From Ruminococcus sp. JC304 (lineage in GTDB: Bacteria > Bacillota > Clostridia > Lachnospirales > Lachnospiraceae), in assembly GCA_000285855.2 (NCBI GenBank), contig HE978651.1, forward strand, positions 1,194,711 to 1,258,710: a DNA stretch of 64,000 nucleotides, written 5' to 3'. Made by a program: the position numbers and the translations under genes. Of the stretch, positions 10,359-18,653 are shown piece by piece (position 1 is the first letter of the stretch; the number at the start of each line of letters is the position of its first letter). The notes below the pieces were generated by a model that was not told where the DNA came from, searched no databases, and saw only the letters and a program-made list of their open reading frames with translations.

Positions 10359-12269
10359 ATGAAGAAAAAACGGAAATATTCATTGATACTTGTAATAGTT
10401 GTGTTTGTCCTGTCCATGGGTGTGTTCTTTTTGCTTTATTACGTTGATAATAAGTATACGGCCAGGGGTGACCGGGCAATACAGGGTATTCTTTATGTAC
10501 GCGAGGATGATCCTCTGCATTATCTTACCGGAGAGTGGGAATATTATCCGGATCTGCTGTTGACCCCCGGGGAACTTGAAAAACATAAAGGAGAGTACTA
10601 CAGCAGATATGTTTCTATAGGTGAATACGGTGGTATGGATCTGGGCGATAAAGATAAATCTCCTTTTGGAAGCGGGACATATCGGATGACACTGGTGCTT
10701 CCTGAGAAGGAAAAAAGATATGCCATAGGTCTTGTGGAAGTATTTTCCTCCTATAATCTGTACGTAAATGGAAATCTGGTCGGACAGGTTGGAAATCCGG
10801 ATCCGGAAAATTATAAAGAACAGATTCAGAACAGAGTCTTTACATTTGAAGGAAAAGGAAATACGGAGATTATGATTGCTGTGACAGACCGGCATTCAGT
10901 ATCATCGGGTATTCAGTTTGTGCCGGTATTTGGCCTGCCTTTACAGGTGAATCTGATCAGAGGTCTGTCGATTGTCGGTGATGCAGTGTATCTGGCATTT
11001 ACATTTTGTGTTTTTCTTTTTGCAGTTTATATGTTTGTGCGTACAAAAAAGGCGGAGCTCTGTCTTTTTGCCCTGCTTTGTATCTGCGTTATGGGGTGCA
11101 GTTCCTATCCTGTTCTCCATGCATTTGTCCCTGTAAAAGTACAGCCGGCTTATGGACTGGAAGCTTTATTTTATTATCTGATGTTTGCATGTGTTGTGGT
11201 TGTGCAGCAGAAAATCCTTTGTGATGAAGGAAATTTTTCGGAAATTCTGGCAATTGTCCTTGCTGTGGCAGGTGTTTTGATTTTTGTGACAGAATTGTTA
11301 TGTTCCGGGATTCAGTCTGCAGGCGGACTCTATCTGGTTTCCGGGATTACGGAAGTTATGAAATGGTTTTCTGCGTTTTATCTGATGTTCAGGAGTGTGA
11401 AGGATATACAGCAGAAATACAGCAGTGTTCTTCTGGTGGGAATTACTGCCTATGCTTCATCTCTGGCAGCAGACAGAATATGGAAAGCCTATGAGCCGAT
11501 CATAGGAGGATGGTTTACGGAATTTGGAGCCGCAGTGCTTGTTTTCTGTGTGGGCCTGACTTTGTGGATAGAGCTTGCCAATGCCTACAGATTCCAGTTA
11601 ACCTATGGGGAATACAGCCGTCAGATGGAACAGAAGCTTCTGATGCAGAAACAGCATTATGAAGAGCTTACACAGAAGATGGATGAGATCAGCAAAATGC
11701 GCCATGATATGCGTCATCATCTCCGCACGGTCATGGCTTATGCACAGCAGGAAAAATATGAAGAACTGATGAAGTATCTGCAGGAGTATGCTTCTGTTAT
11801 GACAAAAGAGGAAAAAACAGTCTGTTATTGCAGAAATATGGCAGTAGATGCGGTCATCCATTTCTATGCCGGTGAACTGAAGCAGAGAGGGATTTTGTTT
11901 GAATGTGATATGATGCTTCCAGCCAATATCAGCATTTCAGATACGGATTTATGTAAGATTTACGGAAATCTTCTGGAGAATGCGGTGGATGCGGTAAAAG
12001 ATCAGTCTATGGAAAAGAATCCTTATGTAAAAATCCTTACAAAGATTAAGAATAAAAAACTGCTGATAGAAATTTCCAATACGTACACAAATGAAATCCA
12101 GAGAAAAGAAGACAGATTTTATTCGACAAAACATGGAGGTTTCGGGATAGGGACTGCATCTGTGACAGAGGTAGTACAGAAAGCCGGGGGGTATGTGACC
12201 TTCTGTACAGAAGATGGTGTATTTAAAGTTAATATTTTCCTGCCTGTAAAAATAGCGACAGAAGCATAA
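10359..12269 (+). CDS. Sensor histidine kinase, 7TM-DISM/AgrC-like (HPK10 type)
   Basis: A 636-residue membrane kinase. After an N-terminal helix comes an extracellular region of about 170 residues with a jelly-roll look (SGTYRMTLVLPE, YNLYVNGNLVGQVG), typical of the carbohydrate-binding-like input domain of 7TMR-DISM receptors. Then about seven helices (about 205-410), a coiled-coil linker, and the phosphoacceptor motif MRHDMRHHLRT (about 445-455), an HDxRHH-type box as in AgrC-like kinases. The GHKL ATPase follows with the N box NLLENAVDAV and the glycine loop KHGGFGIG. The start is ATG 10359, eight bases after GGAGG. The cognate LytTR-type regulator is encoded convergently right after it. 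Confidence 0.85.
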   Translation: MKKKRKYSLILVIVVFVLSMGVFFLLYYVDNKYTARGDRAIQGILYVREDDPLHYLTGEWEYYPDLLLTPGELEKHKGEYYSRYVSIGEYGGMDLGDKDKSPFGSGTYRMTLVLPEKEKRYAIGLVEVFSSYNLYVNGNLVGQVGNPDPENYKEQIQNRVFTFEGKGNTEIMIAVTDRHSVSSGIQFVPVFGLPLQVNLIRGLSIVGDAVYLAFTFCVFLFAVYMFVRTKKAELCLFALLCICVMGCSSYPVLHAFVPVKVQPAYGLEALFYYLMFACVVVVQQKILCDEGNFSEILAIVLAVAGVLIFVTELLCSGIQSAGGLYLVSGITEVMKWFSAFYLMFRSVKDIQQKYSSVLLVGITAYASSLAADRIWKAYEPIIGGWFTEFGAAVLVFCVGLTLWIELANAYRFQLTYGEYSRQMEQKLLMQKQHYEELTQKMDEISKMRHDMRHHLRTVMAYAQQEKYEELMKYLQEYASVMTKEEKTVCYCRNMAVDAVIHFYAGELKQRGILFECDMMLPANISISDTDLCKIYGNLLENAVDAVKDQSMEKNPYVKILTKIKNKKLLIEISNTYTNEIQRKEDRFYSTKHGGFGIGTASVTEVVQKAGGYVTFCTEDGVFKVNIFLPVKIATEA

Positions 12270-12301
12270 GAGGTATATCAGGAATACTTATTGTAAGATG
12301 A

Positions 12302-13024
12302 TTAGTTATCAGAGTCTGAGGAGAATAAGTATTCCAGATATGCTTTTTTTATTGCGTTGGAGCCGCGCTTGCGTACAGTGACAAGTTCCTGATTGTCCAT
12401 AACAAAGCCTTCATCTGTGGATTCTTCGATATGATCCATATTTACGATACAGCCTCTGTAACAGGAGAGAAAACATTTCATTCCCTCCAGAAGCTCTTCA
12501 AATTTCTGGAAGGTTATGTAGGAGCGTATGATACCTGCATCTGTGGTATGTACCTGAACTGCATTGCGGTAGGTATCCACGTACAGGATGCTCCTGACTG
12601 GGATCTTTACAGGGGTGCGGTCAGAGATCAGCTCTATATATCTGGAATTCTGTGACTGTCTGAATTGGATTGTTGAGAGGATCCGGCAGAGCTTCTCCGG
12701 GTCAAAGGGCTTCAGCAGATAGTAGGATGCCTGTACATCATAGCTTTCCACAGCAAAGGAATCACTGCTTGAAATAAAGATCAGAGCAGCTGTATCCCTG
12801 GCTTCGCGGAGCTTTCTGGCTGCATCCATACCGGTCATACTGCCCATATAAATATCCATAATGATCAGGTCGTAAAATCCGGGTATGTATTTAGTAAAAA
12901 AAGCTTCTGCGCTGGAATATAAATGGATGTCTGCGGATGTATTCTGGGATTCATAATAAGAAGAAATGACAGACTTTACCTGACGCAGATCTTCCTTTGA
13001 ATCGTCAAGGATTGCAATATTCAA
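12302..13024 (-). CDS. LytTR-family response regulator
   Basis: A 240-residue two-domain regulator. The receiver domain (about 1-120) shows the acidic pair DD at residues 7-8, the phosphoacceptor in IIMDIYMGSMTG, the Ser switch in FISSSDSF and the conserved Lys in LLKPF. The C-terminal LytTR DNA-binding domain (about 135-235) has ILYVDTYRNAVQVHT and FLSCYRGCIVNMDHIE. LytTR regulators pair with AgrC/HPK10-type kinases, which matches the convergent neighbour. The start is the TTG at 13024: a perfect AGGAGG (complement of 13033-13038) lies eight bases upstream and no ATG fits better. Targets are unknown; the divergent secreted-protein gene is one candidate. Confidence 0.88.
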   Translation of the reverse strand: MNIAILDDSKEDLRQVKSVISSYYESQNTSADIHLYSSAEAFFTKYIPGFYDLIIMDIYMGSMTGMDAARKLREARDTAALIFISSSDSFAVESYDVQASYYLLKPFDPEKLCRILSTIQFRQSQNSRYIELISDRTPVKIPVRSILYVDTYRNAVQVHTTDAGIIRSYITFQKFEELLEGMKCFLSCYRGCIVNMDHIEESTDEGFVMDNQELVTVRKRGSNAIKKAYLEYLFSSDSDN

Positions 13025-13180
13025 AAGGAGTACCTCCTAAATTAACTTAAACATAATTTGTATTTTAGCGTATTTTCATGAGTTATTCAAGTACGGATTC
13101 CTTACTGAAAGCAAGTAATACCATAAGTATTTATTCATTTTTCCATATTTCATGAAAAATGTCATTTAATCCCATGTATC

Positions 13181-13209
13181 TTGAAAATAAGACTGAAATT
13201 TTTTATAGT
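13181..13209 (+). promoter_or_regulatory. Promoter of the secreted acidic protein
   Basis: TTGAAA (13181-13186), 17 bases, TATAGT (13204-13209). The ~245-base divergent region between regulator and this gene is AT-rich and could hold LytTR sites, but no clear direct-repeat pair was identified. Confidence 0.5.
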
Positions 13210-13271
13210 AAGAACATACAAATTCAGTTTAGAAATAGGTACACACATTTTAAGAAAGGATGGTAAAAAAT

Positions 13272-14084
13272 ATGAAAAACTGGAAAAAAATAATGGCAGG
13301 TCTTTGTGCTGCTGCAATGGTAAGCTCTATGGTTGTTCCGGTATGGGCAGCAGAGGAGACTACAGAGGAAGCAGCAGATGACGGAGATGTCGCGGATGTA
13401 TCAGAGGCAATGTTAGGACTCTGGAAGGACAGCGCAGGAGATATCTACGGATTCTACAAAGATAATTCGTTTTTTGGTCAGTGGAAGGATGAAGAACAGG
13501 ATATTTTAGGCGTATATGCGCTGAGCTCAGATGGAGAGTATACAGCGCTGGCAATGCAGTTTGCAAATGACGACGGCACGTATGATGATGAAAATATGGT
13601 AACTTATTTGGTACAGGCAAATGAAGAGGAAAATCTTCTGGAGCTTTATGATCCGGAAACTCAGGAGTTAACAGCAACTCTGGAACCTTACGAGGGAACC
13701 GGTGATGAGGCAGATTACAACAAGACCTATCAGGATATGGGTGATCTGCTTACAGAATGCTATTCCGGTGAGACAGAAGCAGGTGAGACCTTTATTTATG
13801 CAGCAAATGAAGATGGAACTTTCTGCTCAGTGCTTGTGATCGACCAGGATGATAATTATGTAAGCTTCATCGGCGAAGGTACTTTTGATGAGGAAAATGC
13901 AACAGTAACTATTGAGGATGAAGTATCTGAAATGTCACTTACCTTTGGTGTGACTGCAAATGATGATGATACTCTGACACTGGATATGGGTGATCTTGGA
14001 AGTGCTACTGTACAGGAAGCTACACTGGCAGTTGCAGTTCAGGGACTGAAATATGCAGTTGAGAACGGAACAGAGATGAACTAA
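13272..14084 (+). CDS. Secreted, highly acidic protein of unknown function
   Basis: A 270-residue protein with a clear signal peptide: a KNWKK basic start, a hydrophobic core and an Ala-X-Ala cleavage site around VPVWAAEET (about residue 25). The mature protein is very rich in Asp and Glu and poor in basic residues. Two lipocalin-like segments can be imagined (LGLWKDSAGDIYGFYKD and the later FIYAANEDGTFCSVLVID), with repeated short beta-strand motifs, but no family is recognised. The start is ATG 13272, 11 bases after GAAAGGA; the ATG at 13260 overlaps that site. It has its own promoter and terminator and is divergent from the LytTR regulator, making regulation by that system plausible. Confidence 0.7.
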   Translation: MKNWKKIMAGLCAAAMVSSMVVPVWAAEETTEEAADDGDVADVSEAMLGLWKDSAGDIYGFYKDNSFFGQWKDEEQDILGVYALSSDGEYTALAMQFANDDGTYDDENMVTYLVQANEEENLLELYDPETQELTATLEPYEGTGDEADYNKTYQDMGDLLTECYSGETEAGETFIYAANEDGTFCSVLVIDQDDNYVSFIGEGTFDEENATVTIEDEVSEMSLTFGVTANDDDTLTLDMGDLGSATVQEATLAVAVQGLKYAVENGTEMN

Positions 14085-14118
14085 TGCTCTTTTCTTGAAA
14101 ATGAATAGTGTTTGGGAT

Positions 14119-14153
14119 GCTCCTCTTCGGGTTTGCCTGGAGAGGAGCTTTTT
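14119..14153 (+). terminator. Terminator after the secreted acidic protein
   Basis: GCTCCTCT (14119-14126) pairs with AGAGGAGC (14141-14148), followed by TTTTTG. Confidence 0.8.
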
Positions 14154-14173
14154 GTGTATCTTTGAAAAGGGAC

Positions 14174-14376
14174 GCGCAGAAAAATAGTTTGTTTTGGGTG
14201 CGGTTTCGGGCACTAAGATATTCTAAGCTGTCATAAATCTGCTAAAAGCATGAGCAATCAGAGCCAAACTCGCTGCGCTCAGACAGTGTCTCAGATTGCT
14301 CATAACGCAGATTTCTGACGGCTAAGAATATCTAAGAACCCTGCAAATGCACCCAAAACAAACTATTTTTCTGCGC
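14174..14376. repeat. 203-bp imperfect palindrome with perfect 28-bp ends
   Basis: Bases 14174-14201 are the exact reverse complement of 14349-14376. Pairing continues inward with small mismatches: TAAGATATTCTAAGC against GCTAAGAATATCTAAG, AAATCTGC against GCAGATTT, and GAGCAATC (from 14253) against GATTGCTC (to 14299). The two arms are about 90 bases each with a loop of roughly 30. It holds no open reading frame. It may be a MITE-like element or a large RNA hairpin. The following 14377-14468 stretch contains one half of the dispersed repeat also found at 32305. Confidence 0.85.
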
Positions 14377-14468
14377 TGGGTATTGAACGCGGAAAGGGGT
14401 TTGTTACTGTTCACACACCACTATTCCGCGAGGTGTTTTAGGAGGGAGATGTTCTGGATAACTGGGGG

Positions 14469-14497
14469 TTTTAGAAAAGGGAGAAAAATGGTATAAT
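14469..14497 (+). promoter_or_regulatory. Extended -10 promoter of the ABC-F gene
   Basis: TGG followed by TATAAT at 14492-14497 forms an extended -10; the -35 (TTTTAG, 14469-14474) is weak. The leader to the ABC-F ATG is about 55 bases. Confidence 0.5.
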
Positions 14498-14556
14498 GGT
14501 AGGCGAATTTGTTCCCAGGTCAGGGGGGACGAAAATTACGAGAGAGGTTTGGACTT

Positions 14557-16383
14557 ATGAATATTTTGAATATAGAGCATGTTTCCAAGGTGTTTGGTGA
14601 GAAGGTGGTTCTGGATGATGTTTCCTATGGAGTGCATCAGGGGGATAAGATTGGGATTATCGGAATTAACGGAACCGGGAAGTCTACGATCTTAAAGATT
14701 ATCGGTGGTCTGGAGGAGCCGGATGAGGGACAGGTGATCACACAGAATGGTCTGCGGATTACTTATCTGCCGCAGATGCCGGAGTTTCCCCAGGGAACTT
14801 CTATCCTGGATTATGTGGCTGAGGGGAAGTGGCAGAAGGATTGGAGTACGGAAAGTGAAGCAAGAAATGTGCTGAATAAGCTTGGAATTACGGACCATGA
14901 GGAGAAAATCGATCATTTGTCCGGCGGGCAGAAGAAAAGGGTGGCGCTGGCCAGGACGCTGGTGAATCCCTGTGATGTGCTGCTTCTGGATGAGCCCACC
15001 AACCATCTGGATAATGAGATGGTGACCTGGCTGGAGGATTTTCTGAGAAGCTTTAAGGGGGTTGTGATCATGGTTACCCATGACAGATATTTTCTTGACA
15101 GGGTTACCAATAAAATTCTGGAGATTTCCCATGGAAATCTGTATGCTTATGAGACCAATTACTCGAAATTTCTGGAGCTGAAGGCAGAGCGTGAGGAGAT
15201 GGAGCTTGCCAGTGAGAGGAAGAGGCAGAGTGTGCTCCGCATGGAACTGGAGTGGGCGAAACGTGGCTGCAGAGCCAGAAGTACCAAGCAGCGAGCCCGT
15301 CTGGAACGTCTGGAAGCTCTGAAGAATGGAAAGGCACCTGTGAGGGATGCCAGTGTGGAACTGGATTCTGTAGAAACCCGTATGGGAAAGAAGACCATTG
15401 AGCTTCATCACATCAGTAAGAGCTTTGGCGAAAAGAAGATTCTGGATGATTTTAATTATATTGTGCTGCGTAATCAGCGTCTGGGAATTATTGGCCCCAA
15501 CGGATGCGGAAAGTCAACTTTGATCAAGATTATTGACGGGATGGTACAGCCGGATGCAGGGGATGTGGAAATCGGGGAGACTATCCGCATTGGGTATTTT
15601 GCACAGGAAGTACCGGATATGGATACGGATCAGCGTGTGATTGATTATATCCGTGATGTAGCGGAATATATTCCTACCAGAGATGGGAAGATTTCTGCAA
15701 CAATGATGCTGGAGAGATTCCTTTTTGATTCAGCCATGCAGTATGCACCTATTGCTAAGCTGTCAGGGGGAGAGAAGAGAAGACTTTATCTGCTGAAGGT
15801 TCTGATGGAGGCGCCCAATGTGCTGCTTCTGGATGAGCCAAGCAATGACCTGGATATCCCCACATTGACAATCCTGGAAGACTATCTGGATTCTTTTGCA
15901 GGAATTGTGATCGCAGTCTCCCATGACAGATATTTTCTGGATAATATTGTGGACAGGATTTTTGCGTTTGAAGGGGAGGGACGCCTCACTCAGTATGAGG
16001 GTGGATATACAGATTATGCCCAGTCAGCAAATAAAAAAGGCGCTGTCTCTGATATGCAGGGAGGAAAGTCTGCTGCTGACAGTGAAGAGGATAAAAACAG
16101 AAAGAAAGCTTCCCAGGCAGACTGGAAGCAGAACCGTCCCCAGAAGCTGAAATTCAGTTACAAGGAGCAGAGAGAATTTGAGACCATTGATGATGAGATT
16201 GCTGCTCTGGAAGAGAAACTGGAGAAGCTGGATAAGGACATGGAGGCAAATGCAACCAACTCCATGAAGCTTCGGGAGATTATGGAAGAGAAAGAAAACA
16301 CCCAGCAGAAGCTAGATGAAAAAATGGATAGATGGGTTTATTTAAATGATCTGGCAGAGAGGATTGAAGCCCAGAAAGTGTAA
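14557..16383 (+). CDS. ABC-F family ATPase (Uup-like)
   Basis: A 608-residue soluble protein with two ABC ATPase domains and no membrane segment, the ABC-F architecture; these proteins act on the ribosome. Domain 1 has Walker A GINGTGKS (about 35-42), signature LSGGQKKR and Walker B VLLLDEPTNHLD; domain 2 has GPNGCGKS, LSGGEKRR and LLLDEPSNDLD. The linker holds the expected charged arm. The C-terminus is a predicted coiled coil (about 540-608, EIAALEEKLEKLDKDMEANA), as in Uup. It lacks features that would mark it as an antibiotic-resistance subtype, so a housekeeping role is more likely. The start is ATG 14557, nine bases after GAGAGG. Confidence 0.9.
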   Translation: MNILNIEHVSKVFGEKVVLDDVSYGVHQGDKIGIIGINGTGKSTILKIIGGLEEPDEGQVITQNGLRITYLPQMPEFPQGTSILDYVAEGKWQKDWSTESEARNVLNKLGITDHEEKIDHLSGGQKKRVALARTLVNPCDVLLLDEPTNHLDNEMVTWLEDFLRSFKGVVIMVTHDRYFLDRVTNKILEISHGNLYAYETNYSKFLELKAEREEMELASERKRQSVLRMELEWAKRGCRARSTKQRARLERLEALKNGKAPVRDASVELDSVETRMGKKTIELHHISKSFGEKKILDDFNYIVLRNQRLGIIGPNGCGKSTLIKIIDGMVQPDAGDVEIGETIRIGYFAQEVPDMDTDQRVIDYIRDVAEYIPTRDGKISATMMLERFLFDSAMQYAPIAKLSGGEKRRLYLLKVLMEAPNVLLLDEPSNDLDIPTLTILEDYLDSFAGIVIAVSHDRYFLDNIVDRIFAFEGEGRLTQYEGGYTDYAQSANKKGAVSDMQGGKSAADSEEDKNRKKASQADWKQNRPQKLKFSYKEQREFETIDDEIAALEEKLEKLDKDMEANATNSMKLREIMEEKENTQQKLDEKMDRWVYLNDLAERIEAQKV

Positions 16384-16402
16384 ATAAAATATAGCAGAAG
16401 TA

Positions 16403-16432
16403 TTGACTTGCAGAGGTTTTCTTTAGTATGAT
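16403..16432 (+). promoter_or_regulatory. Promoter of the plsX operon
   Basis: TTGACT (16403-16408), an 18-base spacer and TATGAT (16427-16432). No FapR-type palindrome is evident, and fapR itself is absent upstream. Confidence 0.5.
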
Positions 16433-16523
16433 ACAGATTATGGATTATTGACAGATATGAAAGAAGAGTAATGATCTGACAGAAACGGAATCATTACAGT
16501 GAGAGAAACAGGAGGCAGAAAGC

Positions 16524-17567
16524 ATGGCAGAACAGGTCAGGGTAGTGGTTGATGCAATGGGCGGGGATAATGCCCCCGCAGAACCTGTCAAGGCAGCAGT
16601 GGAAGCTGTAACTGAGAGACAGGATATAAAAGTAATACTTACAGGAAAACAGGATGTGATAGAGGGAGAACTGGCAAAATACTCCGGATATCCCACAGAA
16701 CAAATCCAGATCGTTCCTGCCTCAGAGGTGATCGAGACAGCAGAACCGCCTGTATTTGCAATTCGTAAGAAAAAGGATTCCTCCATTGTAGTGGGTCTGA
16801 AGCTGGTTAAGACACAGGAAGCAGATGCTTTTGTTTCCTCAGGAAGTACAGGAGCTGTGCTGGTAGGCGGACAGGTACTGGTAGGCAGAAGTAGGGGGGT
16901 GGAGAGACCTCCTCTTGCACCGCTGATCCCTACCACCAAGGGAGTGGCGCTGCTGATCGACTGTGGCGCAAATGTGGACGCACGTCCCTCTCATCTGGTA
17001 CAGTTCGCAAAGATGGGATCTATCTATATGGAGAATGTAGTGGGAATCAAAAATCCAAAGGTGGCCATTGTTAATAATGGAGCTGAAGAAGAGAAGGGAA
17101 ATGCACTGGTAAAAGAAACTTTCCCGCTGCTTAAGGAATGCAAGGGAATTAATTTTATCGGAAGCATTGAAGCCAGAGATATTCCCTATGGATATGCAGA
17201 TGTGGTAGTATGTGAAGCCTTTGTGGGGAATGTTATTCTGAAATTATATGAAGGTGTAGGCGGCGCACTGATCCAGAAGGTGAAGGAAGGACTGATGACC
17301 AGCCTGAAGACAAAAATAGGAGCTCTTCTGATCAAGCCTGCACTGAAATCCACTTTGAAATCTTTTGATGCCAGTGAGCATGGAGGAGCACCGCTTCTGG
17401 GCCTGAAGGGTCTGGTGGTGAAAACCCACGGAAGTGCAAAGGCAATTGAGATCAAACATGCTATTTTCCAGTGTGTGCAGTTCAAACAGCAGAAGATTAA
17501 CGAAAAAATCGCAGAACATATTCTGGAGGACCAGCCGGATAAGACGGCAGAGAAGCTGGAGCAGTAG
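16524..17567 (+). CDS. plsX: Phosphate acyltransferase PlsX
   Basis: PlsX converts acyl-ACP and phosphate to acyl phosphate, the acyl donor for PlsY in phospholipid synthesis. The 347 residues show family motifs: VVDAMGGDNAP at the N-terminus, SSGSTGAVLVGG (about 110-120), DCGANVDARP, NNGAEEEKGN, and the C-terminal EHGGAPLLGLKG. AGGAGG precedes the ATG by about 8 bases. It heads an apparent operon with acpP, rnc, smc and ftsY, the order known from Bacillus but without fabD, fabG and fapR. Peripheral membrane enzyme. Confidence 0.95.
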   Translation: MAEQVRVVVDAMGGDNAPAEPVKAAVEAVTERQDIKVILTGKQDVIEGELAKYSGYPTEQIQIVPASEVIETAEPPVFAIRKKKDSSIVVGLKLVKTQEADAFVSSGSTGAVLVGGQVLVGRSRGVERPPLAPLIPTTKGVALLIDCGANVDARPSHLVQFAKMGSIYMENVVGIKNPKVAIVNNGAEEEKGNALVKETFPLLKECKGINFIGSIEARDIPYGYADVVVCEAFVGNVILKLYEGVGGALIQKVKEGLMTSLKTKIGALLIKPALKSTLKSFDASEHGGAPLLGLKGLVVKTHGSAKAIEIKHAIFQCVQFKQQKINEKIAEHILEDQPDKTAEKLEQ

Positions 17568-17612
17568 TCCTGCAGAGAAACTATGTATAGGAAAAGGGAA
17601 GGAGGATAAAGG

Positions 17613-17840
17613 ATGGAACTTGAAAAGCTCAGAGAGATTATTGGGGAGGTCCTGAATATTGACCCGGATACCATAACTGCAGATACTACCTTTGTGGATG
17701 ATCTGGGAGCAGATTCTCTGGACATTTTTCAGATAATCATGGGAATGGAAGAGGAATATGATATTGAGTTGGAGAACGAAGTAGCAGAGCAGATCCGGAC
17801 AGTAGGAGATGCTGTGGAAGCAATTCGTGCGATCCGATAA
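17613..17840 (+). CDS. acpP: Acyl carrier protein
   Basis: A 75-residue acidic helical protein that carries acyl chains on a phosphopantetheine arm attached to the Ser of the DSL motif, here DDLGADSLDIFQ (Ser at about residue 36). Placed directly between plsX and rnc, as in many Firmicutes, so it is the fatty-acid/phospholipid ACP rather than a polyketide carrier. A strong GGAGG lies upstream of the ATG. The 118-base spacer to rnc has no clear terminator. Confidence 0.95.
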   Translation: MELEKLREIIGEVLNIDPDTITADTTFVDDLGADSLDIFQIIMGMEEEYDIELENEVAEQIRTVGDAVEAIRAIR

Positions 17841-17958
17841 CCGGGCCGGAATTCAGACCGGAGAGCAATACAAAAAGTAACAGGAAATAACAGACGAAGC
17901 GAAGAGGCAGGGGGCTGTGAGGACAGCGCCCTGTAATCACATTAAGGAGAATGATGTT

Positions 17959-18642
17959 ATGAACAAAAAGACAGAAGAACTGGAAGAAATCATAGGATAT
18001 CATTTTAAAAATAAACACTATCTTACCCAGGCCCTTACCCACAGCTCTTATGCCAATGAAAAGAAGCTTGGCAAGCTGGGCTGTAATGAGAGACTGGAGT
18101 TTCTGGGAGATGCTGTGCTGGAACTGATCAGCAGTGATTTTTTGTATGCCAGGTTTTCCAAGGTTCCTGAGGGAGAACTGACAAAAAAGAGAGCCAGTCT
18201 GGTATGTGAGCCAAGCCTTGCTTATTGCGCCAGAGAGTTTGGCCTGCCCCAGTTTCTGCTCCTTGGAAAGGGTGAAGATATGACAGGCGGCAGAAACAGG
18301 GATTCTATTGTTTCAGATGCTACAGAAGCTCTGCTTGGAGCTATTTATCTGGATGGTGGTTTTGCTAGTGCAAAGGAGTTTGTACTGAAATTTATTCTGA
18401 ATGATATTGAACACAAACAGCTCTTTTATGATAGCAAGACCATCTTACAGGAAATCGTCCAGGAAAAAGGTACCCAGCCGGTGGAATATGTGCTGATTGC
18501 TGAGGAAGGACCGGATCATAACAAAAGCTTTACAGTGGAAGCGAGAGTGAATGGCAGACTTATGGGAACAGGAACCGGCCACACTAAGAAGGCAGCGGAA
18601 CAGGCTGCCGCATATCAGGCGATCCGTGAGATAAAAAAATAG
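17959..18642 (+). CDS. rnc: Ribonuclease III
   Basis: RNase III cuts double-stranded RNA, including the 16S and 23S precursor stems and antisense duplexes. The 227-residue protein has the endonuclease domain with the signature ERLEFLGDAVLEL (about 42-54) and the second metal-binding segment DATEALLGAIYLDGG (about 117-131), followed by a double-stranded-RNA-binding domain ending in HTKKAAEQAAAYQAI. The start is ATG 17959 after AAGGAG with a 9-base gap; the upstream in-frame ATG at 17917 lacks a ribosome site. smc starts 11 bases after the stop. Confidence 0.95.
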   Translation: MNKKTEELEEIIGYHFKNKHYLTQALTHSSYANEKKLGKLGCNERLEFLGDAVLELISSDFLYARFSKVPEGELTKKRASLVCEPSLAYCAREFGLPQFLLLGKGEDMTGGRNRDSIVSDATEALLGAIYLDGGFASAKEFVLKFILNDIEHKQLFYDSKTILQEIVQEKGTQPVEYVLIAEEGPDHNKSFTVEARVNGRLMGTGTGHTKKAAEQAAAYQAIREIKK

Positions 18643-18653
18643 ACAGGTGAACT

